Origin: Candidatus Zixiibacteriota bacterium
Lineage (GTDB): Bacteria; SM23-81
Direction of reading: 5' to 3'
Assembly: GCA_030628225.1 (NCBI GenBank)
Contig: DAOVRJ010000024.1
Location: 1-15,868, forward strand
DNA: 15,868 nucleotides
Shown here: one piece after another, positions 14,978-15,868 of the stretch
Numbering within the stretch: position 1 is the stretch's first letter
Layout: every line of letters starts with the position of its first letter
Program-made: the position numbers and the translations under genes
Notes under the pieces: model-generated
Seen by the model: the letters and a program-made list of their open reading frames with translations, nothing else
Told to the model about the DNA's origin: nothing
Database searches by the model: none

Positions 14978-15529
14978 TTAAAACAGGGGCTTTCTCTCCG
15001 TAACCGCTTCTTGGGAAAGCATTCCCACGTCATGAATAAAATCACCCTTACAGCGAGAGAGGTCTTCGATCAAATGAAATGGCACAATCTTAATCTTCGA
15101 GCGAGAGGTATCCCTCCTCTGATTGAAATAATCAGTGAGAATATCCAGCCTATACGCCGGAATTGGCTCTGTCAGTGCCTTGGGGAGGAAACCAAATGCC
15201 ACCAGAAGGAAAGTTCGCTCTGCCTCATATTTCCTTTGCAAGCGTTCCACTTCACAATCGGCCAAACATCCGCTGCAGTGCAATAAACCCATCAGGTCTC
15301 TGAATTTTTCCACATGATCGCACTCTGTGCAGCGCAGGTCAAATCTGAAGGATTGGGCGTTTTCCATCCGGCTCCAGTAATGGTCTCCCTCACGATATCT
15401 ATCCCCCAGAATAGGAGTGTCCTCTAAAGAGAAATATGTTCTTAGCCCATTACAGTGAAAGCACTTCTCGAAGACAACAAAACCAAACTGTATGTTCGTC
15501 ATCTCCCACTGGTGCTGACATTCAGACAT
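14978..15529 (-). CDS. Hypothetical Cys-rich (zinc-ribbon-like) protein, first gene of the operon
   Basis: 183 aa of unrecognised function. The N-terminal half holds C4-x-H6, C23-x2-C26, C67-x2-C70, C85-x2-C88 and C92, a pattern suggesting one or two zinc ribbons (or a small iron-sulfur site). The fragments QFGFVVFEKCFHCNGLR and FRFDLRCTECDHVEKFRDL look like paired treble-clef/ribbon knuckles. The C-terminal ~90 residues are charged and without motifs; there is no signal peptide or membrane segment. ATG 15529 is chosen because AGGGAG precedes it by about nine bases; an in-frame TTG start at 15592 would fall inside the predicted promoter's -10 region. It leads the regulatory and redox genes and may be a DNA-, RNA- or protein-binding accessory factor, but nothing in the sequence proves this. 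Confidence 0.8.
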   Translation of the reverse strand: MSECQHQWEMTNIQFGFVVFEKCFHCNGLRTYFSLEDTPILGDRYREGDHYWSRMENAQSFRFDLRCTECDHVEKFRDLMGLLHCSGCLADCEVERLQRKYEAERTFLLVAFGFLPKALTEPIPAYRLDILTDYFNQRRDTSRSKIKIVPFHLIEDLSRCKGDFIHDVGMLSQEAVTERKPLF

Positions 15530-15592
15530 TTTAATCTGCTCCCTTTTGAAATGACCTTCTGCGAATGTCGGACCTTGAACTGGACCTGGCAA

Positions 15593-15621
15593 ATTATGAA
15601 GTGAAAGACGAGATCAGCCAA
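15593..15621 (-). promoter_or_regulatory. Candidate sigma-70-type promoter of the nine-gene operon
   Basis: On the minus strand TTGGCT (15616-15621; 4 of 6 consensus) and CATAAT (15593-15598; 5 of 6) are spaced by 17 bases. Transcription would begin near 15586, giving a ~57-base leader before the ATG at 15529. It is the best pair I found upstream of the first gene, but only moderately convincing. Confidence 0.4.
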
Positions 15622-15838
15622 CGCCCAAAAGAAACAACTTTGGACAGTTCGAAATCATGGGGATCTTGCTTGAACGATATAAAACAATACTCAGCCGCTG
15701 AATGGGATCCAGCGGCCTCTGACGCTGACATCTGCATGGCATTGCTGCATATTAACGATCCGGTGCCCTCCCGCTCACATACTATATACCCCCTGGAAAC
15801 ATCTTCCCAGAAGAGCTGAGTCAGAGAGCGAAAAAAAA
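15622..15838 (-). other. Intergenic region between the tRNA at the right edge and the operon promoter
   Basis: Together with the promoter and leader this makes a 309-base gap (15530-15838). I see no convincing gene in it. It holds the inverted repeat at 15694-15716, a duplicated ATGCAG (minus strand, near 15732-15752), and a run of eight T residues directly after the tRNA CCA on the minus strand. A plus-strand open frame (15565-15819) has no ribosome binding site and reads against every other gene. Confidence 0.4.
15694..15716 (-). repeat. Perfect inverted repeat (7-base arms, 9-base loop) upstream of the operon
   Basis: GCCGCTG (15694-15700) and CAGCGGC (15710-15716) pair perfectly across a 9-base spacer. 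On the minus strand it is followed by TGAG and then a T-rich stretch (TTGTTTTATAT). It could be a weak terminator for the tRNA transcript or a dimeric operator about 75 bases upstream of the predicted operon promoter. Confidence 0.5.
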
Positions 15839-15868
15839 TGGGGTGGATGAAGGGAATTGAACCCTCGA
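15839..15868 (-). tRNA. 3' end of a tRNA, probably tRNA-His, cut by the window edge
   Basis: Read on the minus strand, the end shows a T-arm (GAGGG-TTCAATT-CCCTT), a 3' acceptor strand CATCCAC, discriminator C, and encoded CCA (15839-15841). A C73 discriminator with this GUGG-type acceptor end is characteristic of bacterial tRNA-His, which pairs C73 with an extra G-1. The anticodon lies outside the window, so the identity is inference. Eight T residues follow the CCA immediately and may help termination. Confidence 0.75.

Noticed and set aside
15565-15819. 84-codon plus-strand open frame in the right-hand intergenic region
   Set aside because: No Shine-Dalgarno, no motif, opposite to every other gene, and overlapping the operon promoter and leader. 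Probably a chance frame.
1-15868. Genomic island inserted between tRNA genes
   Set aside because: tRNA genes lie at both edges, but there is no integrase, no visible direct repeat of a tRNA end within the window, and no mobile-element gene. The bracketing is probably incidental.

Overview
The window looks like part of the chromosome of a strict anaerobe, most likely a deltaproteobacterium-like (Desulfobacterota) or similar syntrophic or sulfate-reducing lineage. This is inferred from the flavin and iron-sulfur enzyme set, the PAS/GAF hybrid histidine kinase with an HDFNN box, and the mid-range base composition; no taxonomic marker gene is present. Every convincing gene lies on the minus strand, so the window reads from high to low coordinates. 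It is bracketed by two truncated tRNA genes: the 3' end of a probable tRNA-His at the right edge and tRNA-Val(GAC) at the left edge.

Region 1 (about 15.6 to 5.2 kb) is one nine-gene transcription unit ending in an intrinsic terminator at 5160-5193. Four genes come first: an unknown Cys-rich zinc-ribbon-like protein, a stand-alone DRTGG-domain protein, a DRTGG plus RsbW/RsbT-type ATPase fusion, and an [FeFe]-hydrogenase-like iron-sulfur protein that looks like a sensor (HydS-like) rather than a hydrogenase. Five tightly coupled redox genes follow: NuoE-like, NuoF/HydB-like, NuoG/formate-dehydrogenase-like, NfnA-like and NfnB-like. They overlap by 8, 17 and 8 bases, and the last two are 11 bases apart.

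The most interesting interpretation is that the five redox genes encode one large cytosolic flavin-based electron-bifurcating complex. It would join an NADH/FMN module (NuoEF), an iron-sulfur wire (NuoG-like) and an NADPH/FAD module (NfnAB), a five-gene relative of the Sporomusa-type Nfn (Stn) transhydrogenase. Its large subunit keeps the whole molybdopterin-oxidoreductase fold, but the catalytic Cys/Sec-His pair is replaced by Phe-Tyr, so it is probably a pseudo-formate-dehydrogenase acting as scaffold or wire. The hydrogenase-like, DRTGG and ATPase genes would form a redox- or nucleotide-sensing regulatory module for it.

Region 2 (5.06-3.16 kb) is a monocistronic, apparently exported M3-family oligoendopeptidase F with its own strong terminator. 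Region 3 (2.86-0.32 kb) is a soluble hybrid histidine kinase (PAS-GAF-PAS-HisKA-HATPase-REC) whose first PAS domain carries a C-x12-C-x2-C-P motif. Region 4 (below 0.32 kb) holds tandem sigma-70-type promoters reading into tRNA-Val. I saw no mobile elements, CRISPR arrays or phage genes.
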